Shown: positions 1-11,486 of the stretch, in pieces
Layout of the letters: each line of letters begins with the position of its first letter
How positions within the stretch are numbered: the stretch's first letter is position 1
Assembly (NCBI RefSeq): GCF_002291445.1
Contig: NZ_CP014137.1
Span: 186,001-250,000, forward strand
Length of the DNA stretch: 64,000 nt
From: Brenneria goodwinii
GTDB lineage: Bacteria > Pseudomonadota > Gammaproteobacteria > Enterobacterales > Enterobacteriaceae
Direction: 5' to 3'
Translations under genes and position numbers: made by a program
The notes under the pieces: model-generated
Told to the model about the DNA's origin: nothing
The model's database searches: none
The model's input: the letters and a program-made list of their open reading frames with translations, nothing else

Positions 1-1530
<1,530 letters not shown>

Positions 1531-1620
1531 CCAAAAGCCTGATGTAGGTAATGTGCAGTGTCCACAACAGATTGTCTGATGAAAGTCATGAGCAAAAGCG
1601 TCAACAAAGTACGGTGTCGT

Positions 1621-1696
1621 GTCCCCTTCGTCTAGAGGCCCAGGACACCGCCCTTTCACGGCGGTAACAGGGGTTCGAATCCCCTAGGGGACGCCA
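1621..1696 (+). tRNA. gltT: tRNA-Glu (anticodon TTC) in the 16S-23S spacer
   Basis: A 76-nt cloverleaf with encoded CCA. The acceptor arms gtcccct and agggga(c) pair, the T-loop is ggttcgaatcc, and the anticodon TTC lies at 1655-1657. It is the single spacer tRNA, as in the Glu-type rrn operons of E. coli rather than the Ile/Ala type. The rest of the 1531-1954 spacer holds no gene. Confidence 0.97.
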
Positions 1697-1804
1697 GCGC
1701 ATCCGACCATTCCGGTGAAAGCGGGGGGTCATCCAGTAAGTCGATATTTTAATGCTTACGCCATATCCTAAAGCTGATTAGCAATAGTCAGGTTTTATGA
1801 TATT

Positions 1805-1817
1805 TGCTCTTTAACAA
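1805..1817 (+). promoter_or_regulatory. boxA antitermination element in the rRNA spacer
   Basis: The sequence tgctctttaacaa matches the boxA of enterobacterial rrn operons, which recruits NusB/NusE (S10) to form the antitermination complex. It lies between tRNA-Glu and 23S, where boxA is expected. Confidence 0.85.
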
Positions 1818-2493
1818 TCTGGAACAAGCTGAAATTTGAAACGATGCGGCTAAACATATCTCTCCGTGTAGTACTGAGATGTGATTTGGCTGTATCAGAG
1901 TCTCTCAAATAATCGCAGCGCGAATGTGTTTTACGAAACACCTTCGGGTTGTGAGGTTAAGCGACTAAGCGTACACGGTGGATGCCTAGGCAGTCAGAGG
2001 CGATGAAGGGCGTGCTAATCTGCGAAAAGCGTCGGCAAGGTGATATGAACCGTTACACCCGACGATACCCGAATGGGGAAACCCAGTGTGTTTCGACACA
2101 TTATCATCACATGAATACATAGTGTGATGAGGCGAACCGGGGGAACTGAAACATCTCAGTACCCCGAGGAAAAGAAATCAACCGAGATTCCCCCAGTAGC
2201 GGCGAGCGAACGGGGAGGAGCCCAGAGTCTGCATCAGCTTGTGTGTCAGTGGAAGCGTCTGGAAAGTCGCACAACAAAGGGTGAAAGTCCCGTACACGAA
2301 GATGCACAGGTTGTGAGCTCGATGAGTAGGGCGGGACACGAGATATCCTGTCTGAAGATGGGGGGACCATCCTCCAAGGCTAAATACTCCTGACTGACCG
2401 ATAGTGAACCAGTACCGTGAGGGAAAGGCGAAAAGAACCCCGGCGAGGGGAGTGAAATAGAACCTGAAACCGTGTACGTACAAGCAGTGGGAG

Positions 2494-2611
2494 CCCCACC
2501 ACCAAAACACTTCCGGGCCGAAAGGCGATGCGGATGTCGAGGTGACGGTTGTCATCGCGTTTTTTGCGATGAGCAACACACAAAACAAGCAGTGAGTGTT
2601 TTGGGGTGGGG
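2494..2611 (+). other. 23S rRNA intervening sequence, helix 25
   Basis: E. coli has a stem-loop of about 14 nt here between gggag and tgactgcg. This gene has 118 nt. The ends are complementary: 2494-2510 (ccccaccaccaaaacac) pairs with 2596-2611 (gtgttttggggtgggg) with one bulge. A long terminal stem replacing the tip of helix 25 is the hallmark of an rRNA intervening sequence excised by RNase III. No ORF is visible inside. Confidence 0.9.
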
Positions 2612-3032
2612 TGACTGCGTACCTTTTGTATAATGGGTCAGCGACTTATATTCTGTAGCAAGGTTAACCGAATAGGGGAGCCGCAGGGAAACCGAGTCTT
2701 AACTGGGCGTTAAGTTGCAGGGTATAGACCCGAAACCCGGTGATCTAGCCATGGGCAGGTTGAAGGTTGGGTAACACTAACTGGAGGACCGAACCGACTA
2801 ATGTTGAAAAATTAGCGGATGACTTGTGGCTGGGGGTGAAAGGCCAATCAAACCGGGAGATAGCTGGTTCTCCCCGAAAGCTATTTAGGTAGCGCCTCGT
2901 GAATTCATCTTCGGGGGTAGAGCACTGTTTCGACTAGGGGGTCATCCCGACTTACCAACTCGATGCAAACTGCGAATACCGAAGAATGTTATCACGGGAG
3001 ACACACGGCGGGTGCTAACGTCCGTCGTGAAG

Positions 3033-3065
<33 letters not shown>

Positions 3066-3112
3066 AAAGTCATGGTTAAGTGGGAAACGATGTGGGAAGG
3101 CCCAGACAGCCA

Positions 3113-3144
<32 letters not shown>

Positions 3145-3226
3145 GAAAGCGTAATAGCTCACTGGTCGAGTCGGCCTGCGCGGAAGATGTAACGGGGCTA
3201 AACCATGCACCGAAGCTGCGGCAGCG

Positions 3227-3326
3227 AACGTATCACCCAAGACAATTTGGCGATGTGGAATGACGATTGATGGCGCGAAGCGACATCAATGCGTTTTACA
3301 AAGTCGAGTTGGCTTAGGGATACGTT
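3227..3326 (+). other. 23S rRNA intervening sequence, helix 45
   Basis: Between gcagcg and gttgggtagg E. coli has about 13 nt; here there are about 100 nt. The terminal arms aacgtatc (3227-3234) and gatacgtt (3319-3326) pair perfectly. Further pairing (ccaa with ttgg, and gattgatg with catcaat around 3264-3290) continues inward. This is the second classical site for enterobacterial intervening sequences. No coding capacity is seen. Confidence 0.9.
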
Positions 3327-4033
3327 CGTTGGGTAGGGGAGCGTTCTGTAAGCCGTTGAAGGTGGCCTGTGAGGGTTGCTGGAGGTATCAGAAGTGCGAA
3401 TGCTGACATAAGTAACGATAATGCGGGTGAAAAACCCGCACGCCGGAAGACCAAGGGTTCCTGTCCAACGTTAATCGGGGCAGGGTGAGTCGACCCCTAA
3501 GGCGAGGCCGAAAGGCGTAGTCGATGGGAAACGGGTTAATATTCCCGTACTGGTTGTTACTGCGAAGGGGGGACGGAGAAAGCTAGGTTAGCCGGGCGAC
3601 GGTTGTCCCGGTTTAAGCGTGCAGGTGGGTGTTTTTGGTAAATCCGGAACACTGTTAACACTGAGGCGTGATGACGAGTCACTACGGTGATGAAGTAACC
3701 GATGCTACGCTTCCAGGAAAAGCCTCTAAGCTCTAGGTAACAATCAATCGTACCCCAAACCGACACAGGTGGTCAGGTAGAGAATACTCAGGCGCTTGAG
3801 AGAACTCGGGTGAAGGAACTAGGCAAAATGGTGCCGTAACTTCGGGAGAAGGCACGCTGGATTTGGTGAAGTCCCTTGCGGATGGAGCTGAGACCAGTCG
3901 CAGATACCAGCTGGCTGCAACTGTTTAATAAAAACACAGCACTGTGCAAACACGAAAGTGGACGTATACGGTGTGACGCCTGCCCGGTGCCGGAAGGTTA
4001 ATTGATGGGGTAAGCTTTCGGGCGAAGCTCTTG

Positions 4034-4131
<98 letters not shown>

Positions 4132-4389
4132 GGCCAGGCTGTCTCCACCCGAGACTCAGTGAAATTGAACTCGCTGTGAAGATGCAGTGTACCCGCGGCA
4201 AGACGGAAAGACCCCGTGAACCTTTACTATAGCTTGACACTGAACCTTGAGCCTTGATGTGTAGGATAGGTGGGAGGCTTTGAAGCGTGGACGCCAGTCT
4301 GCGTGGAGCCGACCTTGAAATACCACCCTTTAATGTTTGATGTTCTAACGTGGGCCCCTGAGCGGGGTTGCGGACAGTGTCTGGTGGGT

Positions 4390-4432
<43 letters not shown>

Positions 4433-4553
4433 ACGAAGGTTAGCTAATCCTGGTCGGACATCAGGAGGTTAGTGCAAAGGCATAAGCTAGCTTGACTGCG
4501 AGAGTGACGGCTCGAGCAGGTGCGAAAGCAGGTCTTAGTGATCCGGTGGTTCT

Positions 4554-4609
<56 letters not shown>

Positions 4610-4638
4610 ACCGCCCAAGAGTTCATATCGACGGCGGT

Positions 4639-4681
<43 letters not shown>

Positions 4682-4682
4682 T

Positions 4683-4716
<34 letters not shown>

Positions 4717-4793
4717 TGGTACGCGAGCTGGGTTTAGAACGTCGTGAGACAGTTCGGTCCCTATCTGCCGTGGGCGTTGGAAGATTGAGAGGG

Positions 4794-4825
<32 letters not shown>

Positions 4826-5157
4826 GCACCACTGGTGTACGGGTTGTGATGCCAATTGCATTGCCCGGTAGCTAAGTGCGGAAGAGATAACCGCTGAAAG
4901 CATCTAAGCGGGAAACTTGCCTCGAGATGAGTCTTCCCTGGGACCTTGAGTCCCCTAAAGGGCCGTTGAAGACGACGACGTAGATAGGCCGGGTGTGTAA
5001 GCGCAGCGATGCGTTGAGCTAACCGGTACTAATGACCCGAGAGGCTTAACCTTACAACACCGAAGGTGTTTTAGAGACGACGAAGAATTTTAGCTTGTTC
5101 AAAGATTGGTTCTGATGGTTGCAGAGAAAACTGCGACGGTTGGGATAAAACAGAATT

Positions 5158-5277
5158 TGCCTGGCGGCGATAGCGCGGTGGTCCCACCTGACCCCATGCC
5201 GAACTCAGAAGTGAAACGCCGAAGCGCCGATGGTAGTGTGGGGTCTCCCCATGTGAGAGTAGGGAACTGCCAGGCAT
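5158..5277 (+). rRNA. rrf: 5S ribosomal RNA, first copy
   Basis: A 120-nt gene starting tgcctggcgg and ending ccaggcat. The terminal arms pair, and the central block gtggtcccacctgacccc is typical of enterobacterial 5S. It lies 104 nt after the 23S 3' end. Confidence 0.97.
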
Positions 5278-5292
5278 CAAACAACTAGGTGC

Positions 5293-5368
5293 GCTGATAT
5301 GGCTCAGTTGGTAGAGCGCACCCTTGGTAAGGGTGAGGTCCCCAGTTCGACTCTGGGTATCAGCACCA
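5293..5368 (+). tRNA. thrV: tRNA-Thr (anticodon GGT), distal rrn tRNA
   Basis: A 76-nt cloverleaf with encoded CCA. The acceptor stem is gctgata/tatcagc and the anticodon GGT lies at 5326-5328. It sits between two 5S genes, the position of thrV in E. coli rrnD. Confidence 0.96.
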
Positions 5369-5405
5369 CAGATATATGGGTTAATGTTTCGGCTTAAAAA
5401 GAATT

Positions 5406-5525
5406 TACCTGGCGGCGATAGCGCGGTGGTCCCACCTGACCCCATGCCGAACTCAGAAGTGAAACACCGTAGCGCCGATGGTAGTGTGGGGTCTCCCCAT
5501 GTGAGAGTAGGGAACTGCCAGGTTT
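5406..5525 (+). rRNA. rrf: 5S ribosomal RNA, second copy
   Basis: A second 120-nt 5S gene, nearly identical to the first. Differences include the outermost stem bases (tacctggc and gccaggttt) and gaaacaccgt in place of gaaacgccga. The stem changes keep the terminal helix paired, which suggests a functional copy. Confidence 0.96.
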
Positions 5526-5531
5526 CAATTA

Positions 5532-5567
5532 AGACAAAAGGCCATCCAGTTGGATGGCCTTTTGTCT
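5532..5567 (+). terminator. Terminator of the rRNA operon
   Basis: A perfect 16-bp inverted repeat, agacaaaaggccatcc (5532-5547) and ggatggccttttgtct (5552-5567), with a 4-nt loop. The right arm carries the T-rich tract. It lies directly after the last 5S gene. Confidence 0.9.
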
Positions 5568-5657
5568 ATCTGCGATAGATACCTTCCCGACATACTTTCT
5601 TGACGAGCGCCTAAGTAAAAAATCAGTCAACCTATTCGTATTAAGCAAATTAGATCA

Positions 5658-5693
5658 GAAGCCCCAATATTGATGAATCAATATTGGGGCTTC
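5658..5693. terminator. Bidirectional terminator between rrn and pssA
   Basis: A perfect 17-bp stem (5658-5674 and 5677-5693, gaagccccaatattgat and its complement). It lies 30 bp past the pssA stop codon on one side and 100 bp after the rrn terminator on the other. U-runs are short on both sides, so termination strength is uncertain. Confidence 0.7.
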
Positions 5694-5723
5694 TTGCGTT
5701 GGATAACGGCGGGAATATGCGTA

Positions 5724-7079
5724 TTAGAGGATGCGGCTGATTAGGCGATCTATACGGATGCGGCGTAAGCGTCGAATGAGTTTACGCACTTTTACCGGAT
5801 ATTGCGCAATGCTTTCCAGCTCCATGTAGTTTGCTATCACATGGGTATGTATCCGGATGCTTTCCAGCTCCTGTAATCGCTGCGCCAGCAAGACCTTTTT
5901 AGGATCGTGAATGAGAATGGCGTTTTCCAGATCCAGGCGCCAGGCGCGCGGATTAAGATTATTTCCGGTCAGTAACTGCCATTTATCATCAACCCACATA
6001 CCTTTAAGATGGAAGCTATTGTCACCGTCTTTCCACAAGCGCACGACGAGCTGCTGGTTATCAATATAACGCTGCAAACGGCTCAGGAATCGGCGCAGGT
6101 TGATTTCATAAAGGTAAGGTAAAGCGCCAATGATCTTGAACGGTTGATCTTCTGGAATATAAAAATCATTCGCGGTTTTATCACCAATAATGATTTCAAC
6201 CTTTTTCCCTTCCCGCAGTAATCGAATAATGTTTCTGACCAGCAGGGCGGGCAGGTTAAAGTATGGCGTGCACATCACCAGATGATTATCTGTACAATAC
6301 ATTAAGTGATGAATGGTTGTATTCAACGGGCTTTTTTTACCTAGCCCCACTAATGGCGTAACGGTCAGCCGATCGTTAACATCACCGCAGTCCGGCGTAT
6401 GGTAGTTCGTTGTACGCAATGACTGTCTAAATTGCCGGGTTTCATTTTTGATTTCCAGGCTTTTAGGCCGATCGCTGCGATCTAACCGATGTATTGCGGA
6501 TGCTGACAGAATATCTTGAATATACTGCGCCATGGTATCGGCCAGTATTGGATTATGAATGATCTGATAGCGGTCGTAGCGGTATTTATCGTGTTGATGG
6601 AGATAGACGTCGTTCAGGCTCGCACCGCTGTATATCACGGTATCATCGATAATAAAGCCTTTCAGGTGCAGAACGCCCAGCGCCTCACGCGTATTAACGG
6701 GAACGCCATAGATAGGAAATTGCGTGTCGGCGTGTTTTTGCGCCATATCGCAATACCAGTCGGCATTGGTATTTTCTGCCGCTGCGCCTATTCGTCCGCG
6801 CTGCGCGCGATGCCAGTCTACCAATATGCGCACATCAAGTTCAGGACACTGCCGTTTGGCTTCATATACCGCAGACAAAATCCCCATACCGCCATCGTCG
6901 TGTTCCAGATATAACGCCACCAGATAAATACGTTTTCTGGCCTGCAGAATGCTATTTACCAGCGTTGTACGGAAGAGTTCAGGTGTGTGGAGTGTCTGAA
7001 CGTCATCAGCTGTCTGAGGGATTTTGGGCAGTTGTGCAAGGTGTTGTTGGTATTTATTGCGTTTAAGTTTTGACAACAT
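5724..7079 (-). CDS. pssA: CDP-diacylglycerol-serine O-phosphatidyltransferase
   Basis: Makes phosphatidylserine from CDP-diacylglycerol and L-serine, the committed step to phosphatidylethanolamine. It is a peripheral membrane, ribosome-associated enzyme. The protein belongs to the phospholipase D superfamily: two HKD-type motifs are visible, HLKGFIIDD near residue 138 and HLKGMWVDD near 357. The basic C-terminus (KVRKLIRRLRRIRIDRLI) would aid membrane or ribosome binding. The ATG at 7079 gives 451 aa, the E. coli length; a GTG one codon earlier (7082) is also possible. The gene is convergent with the rrn operon and follows patZ, as in E. coli. Confidence 0.96.
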   Translation of the reverse strand: MLSKLKRNKYQQHLAQLPKIPQTADDVQTLHTPELFRTTLVNSILQARKRIYLVALYLEHDDGGMGILSAVYEAKRQCPELDVRILVDWHRAQRGRIGAAAENTNADWYCDMAQKHADTQFPIYGVPVNTREALGVLHLKGFIIDDTVIYSGASLNDVYLHQHDKYRYDRYQIIHNPILADTMAQYIQDILSASAIHRLDRSDRPKSLEIKNETRQFRQSLRTTNYHTPDCGDVNDRLTVTPLVGLGKKSPLNTTIHHLMYCTDNHLVMCTPYFNLPALLVRNIIRLLREGKKVEIIIGDKTANDFYIPEDQPFKIIGALPYLYEINLRRFLSRLQRYIDNQQLVVRLWKDGDNSFHLKGMWVDDKWQLLTGNNLNPRAWRLDLENAILIHDPKKVLLAQRLQELESIRIHTHVIANYMELESIAQYPVKVRKLIRRLRRIRIDRLISRIL

Positions 7080-7246
7080 CACAGTGCGTTTCTTCTCTCA
7101 TCAGTGTATGACCGGCCGGTCATCATCAAAAATTAAGGAATAGCCGAATCGGGCGATAATACCATTACTTTCCTGCCGTTGTGAGCAAGTTTTGCCATTG
7201 ATAGCCAGATCGTCTCTTGAGGCGGGAGCTATATCACGTATGGTGA

Positions 7247-9895
7247 TTAAACTTTCAACGGCAATTCCAGCGTGACAATACCCTCTTCCAACTGCACATT
7301 GACATTAAAGCCAAGCTTCTTCGCCAGCGTAATCATTCCTTGATTATGCGGCATGGTGATCCCGTTCAACCGCGCTAGCCCGTGTAGCCTGGCATAGTGA
7401 ATCAGCTTTTCCAGCAGGCGTCTGCCCAGCCCCAGTCCTTTCAAATCGGAACGTACCAGAACAGCGAATTCGGCATTGGTATTGTCGGGATCGGATATGG
7501 CCCTTGTCACGCCGATAATTTCGTCATCATTTCCCATCTGACGAATCGCGACAAACGCCATTTCCCGATCGTAGTCAATCTGCGTCATATAGGCTAAATC
7601 TTCATGATTAAATTCACTGATTTCGCTGAAGTAACGATAATACAGATCTTCTTTTGTGACTTTTGCGATGAATTGACTCAGTAACGGTTCATCTTCGGGC
7701 AAAATAGGGCGGAATAGGCAGGTCGAGTTATCTTTTAGCGTAACGGCTTCTTCCAGATTCTGCGGATAAGGCCGGATAGCCAATCTTGACTGCGGGTCGC
7801 CGCTAAACGGCGTCAGATGAAGCGTAACATCCAGCAGGGTAAACTCATCGCCAGAGGCCAGCAGAGGATGAATATCCAGCCGGGTTATTTCTGGGCAGTC
7901 GAGGATCAGGTTGGAAACCTGTACCAGCAACTGGCTGAGCGCGGGAATATCCAAAGAACGCAGCGCGCTGCGGCGATGAATGTTCCCTCTGTTTACCGCC
8001 TGTAGCACCAGATAGCGAGCCAACGTCATATTTAACGGCGGTAGCGCGACGGCGACCCGGTTCTCTTGCCATTCAACACCGCCATCGCCCAGCATGATTA
8101 ATGGCCCGAATACCGGATCCTGCTCAACGGCCACCCGCAGTTCCTGGGCGCCGGCCCGGTTTGCCATGCTTTGTACCAGCAAACCGAGGATGCGCGCCTG
8201 AGGATAAGTCTGTTTCACCCTATCGAGAATCGCTTCCGCCGCCAGTTGGACTTCTCTGGCGGTGCGCAGATAGAGCATGACGCCCTGGACCTCCGATTTA
8301 TGCGCAATGTCTGGCGAGCGCAGCTTAATGGCGACCGGATAGCCGATCTGTTCGGCGATGTATACCGCTTCGGTACTGTCGTTGGCAATCCAGGTCGGCA
8401 GCGTGTTTAAGCCGTAAGCCTGCAGGATTGGCTGGACTTCGTGGGTGTCTAACTGAGTGATGCCGTTCGCCAGCGCCTGATGGATAAGCTCATGCGCCCG
8501 ATCTGTATTGCTCGACAAATCCTGTGGCAGCGCGGGGGTTTCCATCAGTTGCTTTTGGTTACGCCGGTATTCGACAATGTGCATAAACGCTGTCACGGCG
8601 CCTTCTGGCGTGCGGTAGGTGGGAATGCCGGCCTCATTGAATAAACGCCGGGCCGCTTGTGACGAAAATTCGCCGGACCAGTTGGTCAGCAGCGTCAGGC
8701 GTTTGCCGCGCGGATGTTGCTGAAAAAGCCTAATCAGCTGTGCGGCGCTTTCGGTTCCCGGCGCGGCGGCGCTGGGAGAATAAATGATAAGCAGCGCGTC
8801 AAAGTCATTGCTATCCAGTAAAACAGACACGGCGGTCAGATAGCGTTCGACCGTCGCCTCGTCACCGAGATTAAGCGGATTGCCGATCGTGACGTGTTCC
8901 GGTAGCTGTTCGCGCAGCGCCTGTTGCGTGGTTTCGCTGAGTACGGCCAGTTTCCCTTGTCTATTCAGCAACTGATCAAGCGCCTGCGCCGCCGGCGATG
9001 CGCCATTGCTGACCAACAGTAAACGTTCGCCCTGTAAGGGCCGCAGATGGCTGAGCGTTTCCACCGCCGAGAACAGCTCATGGGTATCGCGTACCCGCAG
9101 TAGTCCCGCGCGTTGAATCGCCGCATCGTAGGCCGCGTCAGATCCTTGACGCTTGTCGTTGAGCAGCAGTTGCGCCTGCCGGCTGCGTCCGCTTTTGATC
9201 ACCAAGATCGGTTTGTTTCTTGCAGCACTGCGGGCGGATGAAAGGAAACGCCGGGCATCGCTGATGTGTTCGAGGTGCAGCAGAATCGCACTGGTCTTGC
9301 CGTCGCGGGCTAAGAAGTCCAGCAGATCATCGACATCGATATCCAGGCTGTCGCCCAGTGCAATAAAATAGGAGAAACCAATTCCACGTTGCTGAGCCCA
9401 GTCCAGAATGGTGTTTGATACCGCGGCGGATTGAGAAATAAACGCCAGCTTGCCTTTCAGCGTGGGAACCGGCGAGAAACTGGCGTTGAATCCTTGCCAG
9501 GGCGCGAGCAAACCCAGGCTGTTCGGGCCTAAAAACCGTATGTTATAGCGAGTCGCACAGGCTCTTAATTCGCTGAACTGAGAGGGCGGAGCGGATAAAA
9601 TAATGACGGTTTTGCAACCGGACTGCCCGATCTCTTCCAGCAACGCCAGATTGCGGCTGGCGTTGGTGCAAAGGATGGCAAGATCGGGCGTAATCGGTAA
9701 ACTGGCGACATTCGGATAGGCCAACACACCGCAGACGGCGCGATATTTGGGGGTAACGGGAAGAATCGGCCCGTTGAAGTTGCCATCCAGCAGGTTTCTC
9801 ATCAACAGAAAGCCTGCGCGTCCCGGTTTTTCCGAGGCGCCCACAACCGCTATCGACTTAGGACGTAATAGTGCTTCCAATCCGCGCTGGCTCAT
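7247..9895 (-). CDS. patZ: Peptidyl-lysine N-acetyltransferase Pat (YfiQ)
   Basis: Acetylates lysines of metabolic enzymes such as acetyl-CoA synthetase, using acetyl-CoA. The 882 residues show the family layout. The N-terminal two thirds resemble ADP-forming acyl-CoA synthetase: a CoA-binding Rossmann start (RPKSIAVVGAS), a succinyl-CoA ligase-like part, then an ATP-grasp-like region around 480-690. The C-terminal GNAT domain (about 730-880) has the acetyl-CoA motif RSDLKGLGLGRRL. Length and ends match E. coli YfiQ (886 aa). The gene lies between tapT and pssA, as in E. coli. Sequence gives no sign of defects. Confidence 0.94.
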   Translation of the reverse strand: MSQRGLEALLRPKSIAVVGASEKPGRAGFLLMRNLLDGNFNGPILPVTPKYRAVCGVLAYPNVASLPITPDLAILCTNASRNLALLEEIGQSGCKTVIILSAPPSQFSELRACATRYNIRFLGPNSLGLLAPWQGFNASFSPVPTLKGKLAFISQSAAVSNTILDWAQQRGIGFSYFIALGDSLDIDVDDLLDFLARDGKTSAILLHLEHISDARRFLSSARSAARNKPILVIKSGRSRQAQLLLNDKRQGSDAAYDAAIQRAGLLRVRDTHELFSAVETLSHLRPLQGERLLLVSNGASPAAQALDQLLNRQGKLAVLSETTQQALREQLPEHVTIGNPLNLGDEATVERYLTAVSVLLDSNDFDALLIIYSPSAAAPGTESAAQLIRLFQQHPRGKRLTLLTNWSGEFSSQAARRLFNEAGIPTYRTPEGAVTAFMHIVEYRRNQKQLMETPALPQDLSSNTDRAHELIHQALANGITQLDTHEVQPILQAYGLNTLPTWIANDSTEAVYIAEQIGYPVAIKLRSPDIAHKSEVQGVMLYLRTAREVQLAAEAILDRVKQTYPQARILGLLVQSMANRAGAQELRVAVEQDPVFGPLIMLGDGGVEWQENRVAVALPPLNMTLARYLVLQAVNRGNIHRRSALRSLDIPALSQLLVQVSNLILDCPEITRLDIHPLLASGDEFTLLDVTLHLTPFSGDPQSRLAIRPYPQNLEEAVTLKDNSTCLFRPILPEDEPLLSQFIAKVTKEDLYYRYFSEISEFNHEDLAYMTQIDYDREMAFVAIRQMGNDDEIIGVTRAISDPDNTNAEFAVLVRSDLKGLGLGRRLLEKLIHYARLHGLARLNGITMPHNQGMITLAKKLGFNVNVQLEEGIVTLELPLKV

Positions 9896-9945
9896 AAGTC
9901 ACCCTTTTGAGGAAAGACTCTTTGATACTAAGCGTTTTTTGCCGA

Positions 9946-10707
9946 TTATGCTGTGATGGAGGGGGAAAGTTCCCGTAAGGTATGATGAGATTTCCCTGCC
10001 AGATAGTGTTTACGGAAACGATCGAAATGATTCGCTAGCGCTTGCGCCGCGATGGAATCTCCGGCTTGCCCAAGCAGAGCGATGGCGATTTCTGCGGTAC
10101 AATGCTGTCCGGCGTTGCTGGCTTCTCGAAGCTGGTAGCGGGAAAGCGCATCGACATGCAGCGATAGCATGGGCAGCTTATCCAGATAAGGGCTTTTACG
10201 GAACATTTTGCGCGCTTCCGGCCAGGTGCCGTCCAGCAGAACAAATAGCGGCGGTTTGCCCTGCGAGGGTAATTGCTGGAAAATCTGACGCTCTTCTTCG
10301 GTATCATCAGCCAGAAAGATCAGATAGGGTTGGTAATCCGGATCGCCGAGCGCGGCGAGCAACTGCGGATCGGGCGAGGTACGGGACCAGCGAAATGCCT
10401 GCGTTTCCGGCAGGATATCGGCGATCAAGCGCCCGGTATTGCTCGGTTTTAGCGGTTCTGTATCGAACATCACCAGACAAAAACGGCTACGGGCAGGGCG
10501 TGGCTGAATCGTGTGACACAGACAGTTTGCGGCCGGCAGCAGACAGCGCTGACAGCGTACGACACGGCATCCTCGGGCGCGAAATGGTTTGGTAGACAGC
10601 TCAAGACGTTGCTGGCGCAGGCGAAGAACGGCATTGTTAATCATGGCGTATCGGGGATCTCGGTGTTCTGTCAGGAAGCGGTTTACGGTCTGCGTTTGGG
10701 GAAACAT
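9946..10707 (-). CDS. tapT: tRNA-uridine aminocarboxypropyltransferase (DTW domain)
   Basis: Related to E. coli TapT (YfiP), which installs the acp3U modification at position 47 of certain tRNAs using S-adenosylmethionine. The DTW signature is visible as LLDGTWPEARKM. A cysteine cluster, RCQRCLLPAANCLCH, lies near the N-terminus, and NTGRLIADILPET is conserved. The longest frame gives 253 aa. An ATG at 10644 would start with MINNAVLRLRQQR, matching the E. coli N-terminus and its 232-aa length. I cannot see a decisive ribosome-binding site for either start, and the shorter product is quite likely. Confidence 0.88.
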   Translation of the reverse strand: MFPQTQTVNRFLTEHRDPRYAMINNAVLRLRQQRLELSTKPFRARGCRVVRCQRCLLPAANCLCHTIQPRPARSRFCLVMFDTEPLKPSNTGRLIADILPETQAFRWSRTSPDPQLLAALGDPDYQPYLIFLADDTEEERQIFQQLPSQGKPPLFVLLDGTWPEARKMFRKSPYLDKLPMLSLHVDALSRYQLREASNAGQHCTAEIAIALLGQAGDSIAAQALANHFDRFRKHYLAGKSHHTLRELSPSITA

Positions 10708-10759
10708 CGACCATAATAGGCTTTGAAAGGGGCCATTCTAATCGACGGGCTGTCTGACC

Positions 10760-10788
10760 AAAAGACCCAGAGCCAAAATACTCTGGGT
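10760..10788 (-). terminator. Rho-independent terminator after trxC
   Basis: On the minus strand acccagag (10788-10781) pairs with ctctgggt (10772-10765), with an 8-nt loop. A ctttt tract follows. It lies just after the trxC stop and would separate trxC from tapT. Confidence 0.75.
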
Positions 10789-10798
10789 TGGGGGGAAT

Positions 10799-11218
10799 TT
10801 ACAGCGATTCGTCGAGCCAGCCTTCAAACGGTGCTTTAGGAAGCGCGCCATTGAGCATATCGACCAGTTTCCCCTGCTTAAACAGCATCAGGGTTGGGAT
10901 GGTGCGAATGCGATAGCGTGAGCTAAGCGCGGGCTCTGATTCGGTATTAACCTTAATGAAGCGTATTTTGTCGCCGCGCTCCTGTGCGACACTCTGAAAT
11001 ACGGGGGCAAAGTTGACACAAGGGCTACACCAGGGCGCCCAGAAGTCGATGACAACCGGCAGATCATCCTGCAGCAGCTTATCCAGCGTTGCTTCGGTGG
11101 CATTAATAACTTCACCCGTGAATAGAGGTTCGCCGCAATTGCCGCATTTAGGGTGGTCGTCAATACGATCTTCGGGCAGACGGTTTGTTGTGTGGCAAGA
11201 TGCACATACCGTATTCAT
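10799..11218 (-). CDS. trxC: Thioredoxin 2 (zinc-binding) with WCSPC active site
   Basis: Protein disulfide reductase reduced by thioredoxin reductase. The 139 residues match E. coli TrxC in length. The N-terminal zinc module is complete: C5-x2-C8 and C25-x2-C28. The thioredoxin fold follows, with cis-proline motif RTIPTLMLF. The active site is W63-C-S-P-C67, not the usual WCGPC, and the next residue is Val instead of Arg. The DNA (tgg tgt agc cct tgt) is clear. The change keeps both catalytic cysteines but may alter redox potential. Divergent from yfiF, as in E. coli. Confidence 0.95.
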   Translation of the reverse strand: MNTVCASCHTTNRLPEDRIDDHPKCGNCGEPLFTGEVINATEATLDKLLQDDLPVVIDFWAPWCSPCVNFAPVFQSVAQERGDKIRFIKVNTESEPALSSRYRIRTIPTLMLFKQGKLVDMLNGALPKAPFEGWLDESL

Positions 11219-11486
11219 AACAAGGCCTCAGGTAAAAGGGTCTAATAGTATGCAGTCGATAAAAACTGTTGCGAATAATCAGTGAATGTCGTCAATGTGT
11301 TAAATTATCGGTGCGTTACTCGAATAATATGTTACTTAGCAGTTGGCTAAGTATGGCGAGCCGTTTCGTCGTCAACAACGTGGTTTACTCAATAGCTACG
11401 ATAGTTTTTGGCTTTTACCACAAGCGGGTAGCTAAGCGGCTGTACATAAGGTAATCTTCGCGCCCAGCGCGTAGGTGGAGATAACG

